Shown: in pieces, positions 33,562 to 42,025 of the stretch
How positions within the stretch are numbered: the stretch's first letter is position 1
Layout of the letters: every line of letters begins with the position of its first letter
NCBI GenBank assembly: GCA_942492055.1
Contig: CALODP010000019.1
Location: 310,001-374,000, forward strand
Direction: 5' to 3'
Length of the DNA: 64,000 bases
Origin: CALODP01 sp942492055
GTDB taxonomy: Bacteria > Bacteroidota > Ignavibacteria > Ignavibacteriales > Melioribacteraceae
The notes under the pieces: model-generated
Database searches by the model: none
Seen by the model: the letters and a program-made list of their open reading frames with translations, nothing else
Told to the model about the DNA's origin: nothing
Program-made: the position numbers and the translations under genes

Positions 33562-35391
33562 TTATTCCATTATTTTAATAATAATTCCTTTTTCTCCGGC
33601 TATTGTAATCGGTTTATTCAAATCAATCTCCTCACCCGTAAATAGATTAATACCTTTATTACAATTCTTTAGAATATCACCGTACCCGCTTAGTACTATT
33701 TCTTTTTCGCCTGGTTCCCCGTTTACCACACTTACTATTTTATCATGTTTATCACTTCGTACAATTACGAATAAATTATTCTCCGGTGGGAATTGAGTCA
33801 TCTTTCCTGACTGCAACACAGAATATTCTTTTCTTAATGAGATGAGTTTTTGCAAATATCGGAAAAGATCATTTTCTATTTCGCTTCTGCCTTCTTCTGT
33901 AAATGCGTTAATCGAATCACCTTCAAACCCACCGGGGAAAGGGTGACGAAGAGTTCCGTGATCTTCGGTAAACTTCATACCTATTTCGGAGCCGTAAAAA
34001 ATCTGTGGAATTCCTCTTGCGGTAAGTAATATTTGATACGCAATCTTCAATCGATCCGAATCGGAATCGGCATAATACATTGCCCTTCCGACATCATGGT
34101 TATCTACAAATGTTACAAGATTGTCTGGGTCGGCATAAAGATAATCTTTCGCGAAAACATTGTAGATTTTGTACAAACTTCCGTAGCCGTTCAGGTAACT
34201 CACTAGTTGATCCCGCAACCCGAAATCTGTTACCGCAGGGGAATTGGAATTGTAAGCTTTTGGCAAAGGAGAATTCCCCTGATATCCCGCCAGAAATGCG
34301 GGCTCACCGGTCCAAACTTCAGCAACAATGTTTAGCGAAGGATATTCTTCCATAACATCTTTTGCCCAAACCGACATAAACTCCTGATCACTATAGGGAT
34401 ATGTATCCTCCCTTATTCCGTCAAGTCCTGCGTACTCAATCCACCAAATCGTATTTTGGATAATATAATTTGCAAGATATTTATTTGACTGATTCAAATC
34501 GGGCATGTAATCAGTAAACCATCCTTCATGTACATGACGAATTGTTGAGCTATCCGCATGAGGATCGGTATAAACCATCTTATGATGATTCGCGGACAAA
34601 TGGTTCTCCATAGTGCCATTAATCCAATCTTTCATCGGCAAACTTTTCATCCAGATATGATTTTCGCTAATGTGATTCGAGACATGATCTACAATTACCT
34701 TGAGCCCCTTTCCGTGAGCTTCTTTAACAAATTTCTTATAAAGCTCGTTGTCTCCATGCCGAGGATCAATATTGTAATGATCGGTTATAGAATATCCGTG
34801 ATAACTTCTGAAAGTGTTATTCTCCAATAATGGCGTGGGCCAAATAGTTGTAGCGCCAAAATCCTTAATATAATCAAGCTTATCCATCAATCCTTGTATG
34901 TCGCCGCCGGCACGCCCTTGGTTAGGAATATTTTGCATCGTATCGACATATCCTTCAACCAAATCGTTATTCGGATTACCATTGGCAAATCTGTCCGCCA
35001 TTACTAAATATATCACATCTTCATTCGAGAAGCCTCTATGAATATTGGCGCTTGTATCCCGCTCAAGTATGGAAAAAGGATAACTCACAACCTCTCCGGC
35101 TTTGTCCAAGATAAGTTTGTATTCTCCCGGAGTAATTTTCGGTATGACTTCGATATCTATAAAACAATAGTCGGTATTATCCAAGTAATGGACATTTTTT
35201 GTTCGGATGAAATCGGTATCGAACATTACGTCGGCTTTCTCTAGATTTTTTCCGTAAACCATCAATTGAATTTCGTTATTTTTCATTCCCTTCCACCAGT
35301 TCGGCGGATCAATTCTGTTGATCTCCATAGCCTGGGCAAAGATTGAGGTTGATGCGAAAAGTAAAATCAAAAAAGCCGAATATAATTTCAT
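33562..35391 (-). CDS. cyclomaltodextrinase/neopullulanase-type alpha-amylase, exported
   Basis: 609-aa GH13 enzyme with signal peptide (1-19). An N-terminal Ig-like domain (about 21-115: INRIDPPNWWKGMKNNEIQL) is the kind found in cyclomaltodextrinases and SusA. The TIM barrel then shows the four conserved regions: VIVDHVSNHI, GLDGIREDTYPY (nucleophile Asp), VAEVWTGE (acid Glu) and VDNHDVGR (third Asp). A short C-terminal beta-domain follows. It would hydrolyse maltodextrins or pullulan in the periplasm. It sits 11 bp after the DUF5686 gene, with an AGGAGA ribosome site in the gap, so both are on one transcript. No SusCD pair is adjacent. Confidence 0.93.
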   Translation of the reverse strand: MKLYSAFLILLFASTSIFAQAMEINRIDPPNWWKGMKNNEIQLMVYGKNLEKADVMFDTDFIRTKNVHYLDNTDYCFIDIEVIPKITPGEYKLILDKAGEVVSYPFSILERDTSANIHRGFSNEDVIYLVMADRFANGNPNNDLVEGYVDTMQNIPNQGRAGGDIQGLMDKLDYIKDFGATTIWPTPLLENNTFRSYHGYSITDHYNIDPRHGDNELYKKFVKEAHGKGLKVIVDHVSNHISENHIWMKSLPMKDWINGTMENHLSANHHKMVYTDPHADSSTIRHVHEGWFTDYMPDLNQSNKYLANYIIQNTIWWIEYAGLDGIREDTYPYSDQEFMSVWAKDVMEEYPSLNIVAEVWTGEPAFLAGYQGNSPLPKAYNSNSPAVTDFGLRDQLVSYLNGYGSLYKIYNVFAKDYLYADPDNLVTFVDNHDVGRAMYYADSDSDRLKIAYQILLTARGIPQIFYGSEIGMKFTEDHGTLRHPFPGGFEGDSINAFTEEGRSEIENDLFRYLQKLISLRKEYSVLQSGKMTQFPPENNLFVIVRSDKHDKIVSVVNGEPGEKEIVLSGYGDILKNCNKGINLFTGEEIDLNKPITIAGEKGIIIKIME

Positions 35392-35402
35392 GAGTCTCCT
35401 CT

Positions 35403-37826
35403 CTAAAGTGCGAATGAATTAATACCGAAAACAAAATTATTTTTACCGAAGTGATTCAGTTTCCATGTTAACTCAAATTTCATCGGGATTAAAATGTGCC
35501 CTACACTGAATCCTGCTTCGTAAAAAGGTGTATCGAAATTTATGAAATTATCGCTACTGATAAACCTATTCATTCGGATAGTTTTTTCACTATTCTTTAA
35601 CCAAGCTCCGTTAAAATGAATTCCCAATTGAATCTCGGAATCCTCAAAAAAAGGTATTCCGAACATTTTAAAAAGCTCATCCTTCAGATTATACTCAGTT
35701 GTAAATGTAATTACATCGTCTCCGAAAACTTCCCCCACTCTCAGAGTTCTGAATGAATGATCTTTTCCGCCCGATTCTATATTTCCGGGTAAGGCATAAG
35801 CCATGTGATACGGAATCGGATTATCGGCCCAAATTTTATTAACATCTATTTCAAGAGTTGTAGCCCGAAAAGAATTAATCTTGGAGAACAAATTCAGTTT
35901 ATATTGACTGAAATCCAGATCACTAGCTGTGAAATCTTTGTTAGCAACTGTTACTGATCCGTTGAAAAGAAAAAAGGATTTTCCCATAGAAGTGCGACGT
36001 CTGTAATATCCATCTTCAATATATTTTCTAAAATCGATTCCGAAAGATGCGGTTACGGAATTAATATTAGTCTCATATATCGGTGGATTCGCGTTATATT
36101 TCTTTTTCTTATTGAAGATGGAATAATCGGAATTCACTCGTGCGCTCTTATCCGATCTGCTTGCGAACCCAATCCCCAGCTTCAGAAAGGAATTTACTTC
36201 ACTTTCCCCCTTTATCTCAAAGCCTTTCGAATAGAAATAATCGCGGAAATCATATTTCCCCAATAAGCTTGTAAGCGTTGACGTAAGTTTATTATACTGA
36301 TCCGTTTCTGCGAAAAGAGTAGAAAGCTTTTTGTAAACTTTTGCGCTAATGGAAGAAGTTCTATACTTCCCTAATAAATACTCCCCTTCGGCATTCCAGT
36401 TAAAACGCTTATCGGAAAATCCGTATGAAGTCTCAATATTACCATTGAATCTGTATTTCAAGAGATCATGAAAATAAACTCCCATATTCACTCCGTGCCC
36501 TTCTATTCTATTAAAACTATACAATCCAAGCGGCCCGGTGATGCCGTAGTTCTTCGACAGATTTAGCTCGGTCGCAAGAAATGAGAACTTATCCCAGAAA
36601 GTTTTTTCAACCGCTTCGAGACTGTCTATTCTTTGGTATGCCGTTATTTCTTCCAAAGTATTCGGAAGCTTTTGCCTTTTGCTCCAATAGAGAGAATTCT
36701 TCTCGTCAGCGTCGGGAAGTACTGTCAAGATTGCGTTGTCGAACATATCTGCCTTAAGCTCCGAATTGATACGGTAGTCTTGCAATACGGAGTTTATCTC
36801 AAATCCGAACGCGACAAGTCCCATCACATTACCTGCTACGAAAAGACGATAATCGATTGGCATATATATTCCGTCGCCGTATGGCAAATATTGCTGAAAA
36901 ATGTTCACCTTCGTAAAAATGCCTCCCGGATTAGCCGCTCTGTTCAACTTCACATCCAGTTTTACCATTTCGAAAGATTTGTCGCGAATATATATATGAC
37001 CGAAAAAGCCGGCTTCGGATGAATTTTCCGGTGAGAAAAATATTTTGTAAATCTTCCGATTATCCTGCATCAGAGAATCGGCTAAATAGTAGTAATAAAA
37101 ATCGAGTGCGTCGTTGGCTATTGGGCTTACCATCGGGCGATCGAAAAAGCGGATATCATCCGTATAGAAATTTTGAATCAACCTTCCCCCGGTAAGAGTA
37201 TTTATCGTCGGAGGGAAATTCGCAGATTGCTTTCTCGCGATTATCTTCTCTTTGTAGTTATCCGGTCGAAGGAAAAATCCGTGGCTCTCGTTTTCAAGAA
37301 TACCGGTTATCTTCAATTCCGAAGTATCCGTATCTCCCAGACCGGCGGTAACACTGTTGTTGTTAGCCGAAATATCTTCGGTAGTTTTAATAATTCCTTT
37401 TGTGTATGCGTAAAACTCATAAGAGCGTAATTTCTTTTCTCTTTCGTTTTTATAGCGAATTGCGTTTTTGACAATTGGAATTGCAGGATTCTTGCCAGGT
37501 TTAACGGTTACCTCTTTCAATTCTATTGCGACGGAGGATAACTCAATATCGAGAGTAATATCTTTTCCCGGATTTATTGTTACAGTATCCGATCTGTAAC
37601 CGATAAAAGAAAATATAAGATTATGCTTACCATCTTCGAGCAACAACTCATAATCCCCTTCGGCATTCGCCGATGCTCCGATAAAAGAATTCATTACTCT
37701 GACATTTGCGTAATTGAGTGATTCCCCTGTGGAACTATCCTTTATTTTCCCCTTTACAAAATAGGATTGAGCGCTTAATAGTGATGTTATTGCAAAAAAC
37801 GTGAATAGAAGTAAACCTTTCTTCAA
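35403..37826 (-). CDS. DUF5686/carboxypeptidase-like regulatory domain outer-membrane protein
   Basis: 807 aa. A signal peptide (1-19) is followed by a carboxypeptidase-regulatory-like domain at about 22-105 (VKGKIKDSSTGESLNYANVR; IFSFIGYRSDTVTI). Next comes the start of DUF5686 (AIPIVKNAIRYKNEREKKLR, SYEFYAYTKGI) and then a long beta-rich region that reads like an outer-membrane barrel, ending FGKNNFVFGINSFAL. Such proteins lack a TonB plug. Their role is unknown; transport or surface display is guessed from the barrel. The start is TTG with GGAGGG five bases upstream. The amylase gene follows at 11 bp, suggesting a joint role in polysaccharide handling. Confidence 0.85.
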   Translation of the reverse strand: MKKGLLLFTFFAITSLLSAQSYFVKGKIKDSSTGESLNYANVRVMNSFIGASANAEGDYELLLEDGKHNLIFSFIGYRSDTVTINPGKDITLDIELSSVAIELKEVTVKPGKNPAIPIVKNAIRYKNEREKKLRSYEFYAYTKGIIKTTEDISANNNSVTAGLGDTDTSELKITGILENESHGFFLRPDNYKEKIIARKQSANFPPTINTLTGGRLIQNFYTDDIRFFDRPMVSPIANDALDFYYYYLADSLMQDNRKIYKIFFSPENSSEAGFFGHIYIRDKSFEMVKLDVKLNRAANPGGIFTKVNIFQQYLPYGDGIYMPIDYRLFVAGNVMGLVAFGFEINSVLQDYRINSELKADMFDNAILTVLPDADEKNSLYWSKRQKLPNTLEEITAYQRIDSLEAVEKTFWDKFSFLATELNLSKNYGITGPLGLYSFNRIEGHGVNMGVYFHDLLKYRFNGNIETSYGFSDKRFNWNAEGEYLLGKYRTSSISAKVYKKLSTLFAETDQYNKLTSTLTSLLGKYDFRDYFYSKGFEIKGESEVNSFLKLGIGFASRSDKSARVNSDYSIFNKKKKYNANPPIYETNINSVTASFGIDFRKYIEDGYYRRRTSMGKSFFLFNGSVTVANKDFTASDLDFSQYKLNLFSKINSFRATTLEIDVNKIWADNPIPYHMAYALPGNIESGGKDHSFRTLRVGEVFGDDVITFTTEYNLKDELFKMFGIPFFEDSEIQLGIHFNGAWLKNSEKTIRMNRFISSDNFINFDTPFYEAGFSVGHILIPMKFELTWKLNHFGKNNFVFGINSFAL

Positions 37827-37950
37827 TTGCCCTCCGGAATAAGAATAATATTGCTATTAGACACTTGCAATATAGAAAAGTTACGGATTAAATGATTTTT
37901 AGGAACTATTCTCTCGGAAAAAGGCTTACTCAGAAAAAAGGGATGAATCT

Positions 37951-38859
37951 ATGAAAATCCTAATGACCGGCGCGACAGGACTAATAGGCACAAGAGTATC
38001 GAAGTTTCTTATCGATCGTGGTGATGAGTTGACAATTATCACCAGAGACGCTATCTCGGCAGCTGAGAAAATTCCGGGTGCAGTAAAATACTATGAGTGC
38101 AATCTTCGTGATGACGACTTTTTCGAATTGTCCGATCTCATTAGTGAAGCCGAGGCAGTTATTAATCTTGCCGGAGAAAACATAGCTGCCGGTAGATGGA
38201 GCGCTGAGCAAAAGAAGAAAATACTCAATAGCAGAAAGTTGAATACAAGAAAACTTGTTGAAACCATAAACACATCGGAGAAAAAGCCAAAGACATTTAT
38301 TTCAGCCTCCGCTGTCGGGTTTTACGGAAACTCCTCTTCCGATATCTTCGACGAAAACTCCAAGCCGGGAAAAACATTTCTCGCTGAAGTAACCGAAGCT
38401 TGGGAAGAAGAAGTTAAACTACTCGACTCTTCTGTCAGAGAAGTTCGCCTGCGTCTTGGTGTTGTGCTGGCCGGAGAAGGGGGAGCTTTACCGAAAATGA
38501 TTCCTCCATTTAAATATTTTATCGGTGGCCCTCTCGGTTCCGGGAGACAATGGTTTCCATGGATTCATATTGAAGATGTAGTGAGATTCGTGATTCATTC
38601 TTTGGAAGAAAAACTGGATGGTCCCTATAATTTGGTCGCCCCCCAATTTGTTACGATGAACGATTTAGCCAAAGCGTTGGGAAAAGCTCTGAAGAGACCT
38701 TACTTCTTTAAAGTGCCGGGATTTGTCCTTAAGATAATATTGGGGGAGCAGGCAGACATGGTCTTGGGAGGTGCCAGAATCTCCCCCGTTAGAACTATCG
38801 AAAGTCATTTCGAATTTTCTTATAAATCTTTAGAGCAGGCTTTGAAAGACCTGCTCTGA
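37951..38859 (+). CDS. TIGR01777-type SDR-family epimerase/oxidoreductase
   Basis: 302-aa cytosolic protein of the extended SDR superfamily. The NAD(P)-binding motif MTGATGLIGTRVSKFLIDRG opens the protein. It continues with NLAGENIAAGRWSAEQKKKI, SASAVGFYGN (the catalytic Tyr region) and WEEEVKL. The C-terminal part, from IPPFKYFIGGPLGSGRQWFP and WIHIEDVVRFV onward, is characteristic of the TIGR01777 group (YfcH-like; cell-division-inhibitor SULA homologues in older annotation). Substrate unknown. It is monocistronic, with AAAGGGATGAATCT before the ATG, and converges with the pilin-like operon at a 3-bp distance. Confidence 0.9.
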   Translation: MKILMTGATGLIGTRVSKFLIDRGDELTIITRDAISAAEKIPGAVKYYECNLRDDDFFELSDLISEAEAVINLAGENIAAGRWSAEQKKKILNSRKLNTRKLVETINTSEKKPKTFISASAVGFYGNSSSDIFDENSKPGKTFLAEVTEAWEEEVKLLDSSVREVRLRLGVVLAGEGGALPKMIPPFKYFIGGPLGSGRQWFPWIHIEDVVRFVIHSLEEKLDGPYNLVAPQFVTMNDLAKALGKALKRPYFFKVPGFVLKIILGEQADMVLGGARISPVRTIESHFEFSYKSLEQALKDLL

Positions 38860-38862
38860 ACT

Positions 38863-40077
38863 CTATTCATACCAAGAAACAATTTCAAACTCACCGGTGC
38901 CGGGAAAATGCGGAGGGGAAGCAAGCATTAATCTTTCATCATACTTATACTTTTTGTTGAATCCGTTGTTCATTCCCCAATAACTAAAAGTACCTACAGC
39001 TTGTCGTTTTTTCTGTATAATTCCACCAAGCAAATTAATATTACCACATACACCACGCGAGTCATAATTCTCCGCTCCGAATCCTTCCATCTCGCTATAT
39101 ATTGAGGCGTGAATATTGACATCACTGCTATTGGCAGCATTATCCGTTATTAAAATATCATTTCTTGCAATCAACCCTAACATATCGGTAGAGTTTGGAT
39201 TAGTTAACGGGTTGTCGTGATAAACAATATCATCATCAATGTAAATTCTACCTTCGGGATCAGGACCCCATGAGACTAAACTATATTGCCCTTTTACAAC
39301 TCCCTGAATGCGACAAGTACCATGTTTTATATATATTACACCGTTATTCGTCAGATCGCTACCCAATACCGTTGTATCGGTACCGGTTTTCGAGAATCTG
39401 TACCTGATGCTATCTCCTGCGAAGGTAAGATATACCGAGTCCTGAACAAATTTTGCTCCGTCCATATCTGCAACGGTTTCCATATCTTTTACTTTATCAG
39501 GGGGAAGAACAATATTTACCCCCTGCTCATAACCACCGTAAAATTTCGGATCGTCATGACGCCAGTTGTAATACTTTATTCTCTTCTTAGTAGTAACTTT
39601 TCCCATAAAGACCGGTTTGTAAGCTACACGCAAATAATCTTGCAAATGCATCGGTCCCCAAACAGTGTCTCCGGTTGTCCACCATATATTGGATCCTTCT
39701 ATTTCGGAAAAGTACGCGAACTTTGAGAACTTACTCGGTTGAAAGGCAACTTTTACCGTTTTTGTAACTCCTTCGTAAGTTCCAGATGCGGTTATCTGCC
39801 GAAGATTCTTGAACGCGTCCAAAACCTGGAGAGAGACGTTAATTTTTCCTCCGTTGTATGACAAATTGTTTATTCCGTCATCCCACGAAGGATCGAAAAA
39901 GATTTCGCTGGCTGCCATATTGGCGCCACTTACCGCGATATTATGGGCATTTGTTTCCCGATAGTATGTTGTGTAATTATCGATCGAATCGACAGACATA
40001 CTGTTGAAGTTCTGACCGACAACGAGAAATATCAGACTAAATCCCATCACCAAAAATACTGCCGCTTTTCCACCCAT
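38863..40077 (-). CDS. pilus-assembly-like (PilX-type) protein
   Basis: 404 aa with a single N-terminal membrane helix (AAVFLVMGFSLIFLVVGQNF), then a helical stalk and a long beta-rich ectodomain. The segment YYRETNAHNIAVSGANMAAS resembles the conserved 'A-A-SGANMA' region of PilX/tight-adherence minor pilins. The C-terminal part has solenoid-like strands (VNIHASIYSEMEGFGAENYD; GNINLLGGIIQKKRQAVGTF) seen in polymer-forming PilX-like proteins. It is the last of three genes (14 bp after the second), all with one short N-terminal hydrophobic helix. Likely role: minor pilin or pseudopilin-like surface element. No pilus ATPase or secretin is in the window. Confidence 0.65.
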   Translation of the reverse strand: MGGKAAVFLVMGFSLIFLVVGQNFNSMSVDSIDNYTTYYRETNAHNIAVSGANMAASEIFFDPSWDDGINNLSYNGGKINVSLQVLDAFKNLRQITASGTYEGVTKTVKVAFQPSKFSKFAYFSEIEGSNIWWTTGDTVWGPMHLQDYLRVAYKPVFMGKVTTKKRIKYYNWRHDDPKFYGGYEQGVNIVLPPDKVKDMETVADMDGAKFVQDSVYLTFAGDSIRYRFSKTGTDTTVLGSDLTNNGVIYIKHGTCRIQGVVKGQYSLVSWGPDPEGRIYIDDDIVYHDNPLTNPNSTDMLGLIARNDILITDNAANSSDVNIHASIYSEMEGFGAENYDSRGVCGNINLLGGIIQKKRQAVGTFSYWGMNNGFNKKYKYDERLMLASPPHFPGTGEFEIVSWYE

Positions 40078-40091
40078 GATCTATCCTCTCT

Positions 40092-40691
40092 CTATCTGTT
40101 TCTCAAATTTCTGGCCGCTAACCTTATCTGTCGCCAAAATGCGCTGGAGTATTGATCAGCGTAGGCTGCGGAATTTTCTACCGTTATATTTATCTGCATC
40201 GTATATATTTCACCTGGCATTGTTATCGGTAAACTAATTTCATTTCCCAATGCGTTGAAATAGACCAGTTTGAACTGGGTAACTCCCAAATTAGAGCCTT
40301 TCGGAGTGGCATTATTTACCACTCTGTATAACATCCGGTCTCTGGGATTCGGAGTATGCGCCAATTCGGAGGCCGGCCCTAGATAGTACCTCATCGTATC
40401 TACGTTGGAATCGGAATCAACATCGGTAAGAAACGTAATACTTGAGGAATCCGCGGCAATAATCGATTTCGCAGGATTCGGAATCTTGTTCCAATCGGCG
40501 CAATAGCCTATCTTTCTGAAATCATGCTCCAGTAGCTTCACTACCTCTACCAGATTCTGCTGAACTATCAGTTCACCTCCGTTCGTAAAGGTATTCTCTA
40601 CGGAGGCGTCGTTGAGTCGCAATAGTATCATCAATAGCATTCCACCTACTACCATTGCTCCCATAATATCTATTAAGGTACTAAATCCCAT
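40092..40691 (-). CDS. PilW-like minor pilin
   Basis: 199 aa. The N terminus GFSTLIDIMGAMVVGGMLLMILLRL resembles a prepilin N-region, with a glycine, a phenylalanine and an acidic residue (Asp8) near the usual Glu5. There is only one residue before the glycine, so a classic leader is almost absent. The ectodomain has ENTFTNGGELIVQQNLVEVV (an alpha-spine continuation), then SIIAADSSSITFLTDVDSDS and MLYRVVNNATPKGSNLGVTQ, the pattern of PilW/GspJ-type minor pilins. Middle gene of the three-gene set; it begins 8 bp after the first. Confidence 0.65.
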   Translation of the reverse strand: MGFSTLIDIMGAMVVGGMLLMILLRLNDASVENTFTNGGELIVQQNLVEVVKLLEHDFRKIGYCADWNKIPNPAKSIIAADSSSITFLTDVDSDSNVDTMRYYLGPASELAHTPNPRDRMLYRVVNNATPKGSNLGVTQFKLVYFNALGNEISLPITMPGEIYTMQINITVENSAAYADQYSSAFWRQIRLAARNLRNR

Positions 40692-40699
40692 CTCCTACC

Positions 40700-41194
40700 T
40701 CACCTGAAATACCAATAACTGTAAACTGTCGACATCTTAATTGTATCCACCATCCCCGGACTTGTGACCTGTACATCTATCCTTTTATGCCATGTCCTCG
40801 AAGAGGTTGTTCCGTTCGGATTGGATGTTGTAATATAATTTACCCAACATTCGATCTTAAACGGAGCGGAAGAGGAAATCGTGTCGGTATAGTTCAACCC
40901 GTTGTAATCGTCGAAGTCGTTAAAATTACCGAGAGACTCGCCATATTCCGGGCCGAGACTTGCAGCGGGTGTTAATGAATTCAACAAATAAACGGAATTA
41001 CTATCCGACGCCTCGTCAAAGGCCTTACTGCTTGCTTCCTCAACTACCGAAGTAGCAATGGAAACTCCCAATACTCCTAACTTCGCGTCAGTTAATACTG
41101 TACTCGTAGTCAGGAACCCGCTGGTTACTCTTAGTATCACTAAACCCAGAAGCACTAATGCGCCGAGGGTAATCATCATTTGTCCGGTATTCAT
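40700..41194 (-). CDS. PilV-like minor pilin
   Basis: 164 aa. It starts MNTGQMMITLGALVLLGLVI, one hydrophobic helix after a four-residue leader ending in Gly. A stalk-like helix follows (TSTVLTDAKLGVLGVSIATS, VVEEASSKAFDEAS). The beta-rich C-domain includes FKIECWVNYI and KRIDVQVTSPGMVDTIKMST, like GspI/PilV-type proteins. The Glu5 of true type IV pilins is missing. First gene of the three-gene minus-strand unit; about 240 bp separate it from the divergent methyltransferase. Function is inferred from topology and order only. Confidence 0.6.
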   Translation of the reverse strand: MNTGQMMITLGALVLLGLVILRVTSGFLTTSTVLTDAKLGVLGVSIATSVVEEASSKAFDEASDSNSVYLLNSLTPAASLGPEYGESLGNFNDFDDYNGLNYTDTISSSAPFKIECWVNYITTSNPNGTTSSRTWHKRIDVQVTSPGMVDTIKMSTVYSYWYFR

Positions 41195-41435
41195 ATCTTC
41201 TTTCTATCGCTTTTTCTTTATGAATTTCAAAAACCGTGCTATTACAAAATTCCTTTGTTTTAGCTAATTTTCGAATATTTTTTCTAATATATCAGTCAAA
41301 TCCGTAAAAATGACAGGTACAAATGGAATTTATCCAAATCTAATCTCAAAATAAAACAATTATTGCTATATTTCTATTATTCGGAATAGGGTGTATTTTT
41401 TATCACATTTTTCAATAATGCGGAATTTACTTTTT

Positions 41436-42023
41436 ATGGATCCAATAAATATTCTTGTAGGGGTAAATCTTCTGGCTTCGATGGGGGCTAACTTATCGGG
41501 GGCGAAGAAAGGATTAAAGCAATCTCTCAAAACCACAATAAACAAACCGGAAACTTATTTGCAGAAAACTCCTCCGAATGTGGCGGCTGTTATCTTGTTG
41601 CTTCAGTTCCTGGCTGTCTTCGGAATCGGGGTTTACTCTCCGGATAACATAAACGAATTCGATACGATACGGATGATCGGGCTTGCGGTATTTGTCGCTT
41701 TCTCCTGGATGCAGGTCTGGGCTTATAAGCACATGGGGGATACTTATTCGCAGGATATAGTAATCACTAAAAATTCGCGACTGGTTACTGACGGGCCCTA
41801 CAAAACTATTCGCCATCCGCAATATCTATTTCAGATACTTAGCGATCTTGGGGCGGGGATAGCTCTTTTCGGTTTTGTGATAGTGCCGGTTGTAATTCTC
41901 GCGGAAATTCCTTTGTTTATTCTACGCGCAAGATTCGAGGATAAACTTCTCGAGGAACATTTTAAAGAAAAGTTTGTAACTTATAAGAAATCCAGCGGGT
42001 TCTTTTTCCCATTTATCGGTTAA
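41436..42023 (+). CDS. isoprenylcysteine carboxyl methyltransferase-like membrane protein
   Basis: About 195 aa with four to five membrane helices. The C-terminal signature of the ICMT/PEMT family is clear: LVTDGPYKTIRHPQYLFQIL (the RHPxY motif that binds SAM), followed by ARFEDKLLEEHF and KSSGFFFPFIG. It would methylate a small or lipid-linked substrate at the membrane. Bacteria lack prenylated CaaX proteins, so the substrate is not the eukaryotic one. Starts at 41391, 41418 and 41436 are all possible and none has a good ribosome site. I chose 41436, which leaves the first helix intact. The amidase gene starts 2 bp after its stop. Confidence 0.8.
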   Translation: MDPINILVGVNLLASMGANLSGAKKGLKQSLKTTINKPETYLQKTPPNVAAVILLLQFLAVFGIGVYSPDNINEFDTIRMIGLAVFVAFSWMQVWAYKHMGDTYSQDIVITKNSRLVTDGPYKTIRHPQYLFQILSDLGAGIALFGFVIVPVVILAEIPLFILRARFEDKLLEEHFKEKFVTYKKSSGFFFPFIG

Positions 42024-42025
42024 TT

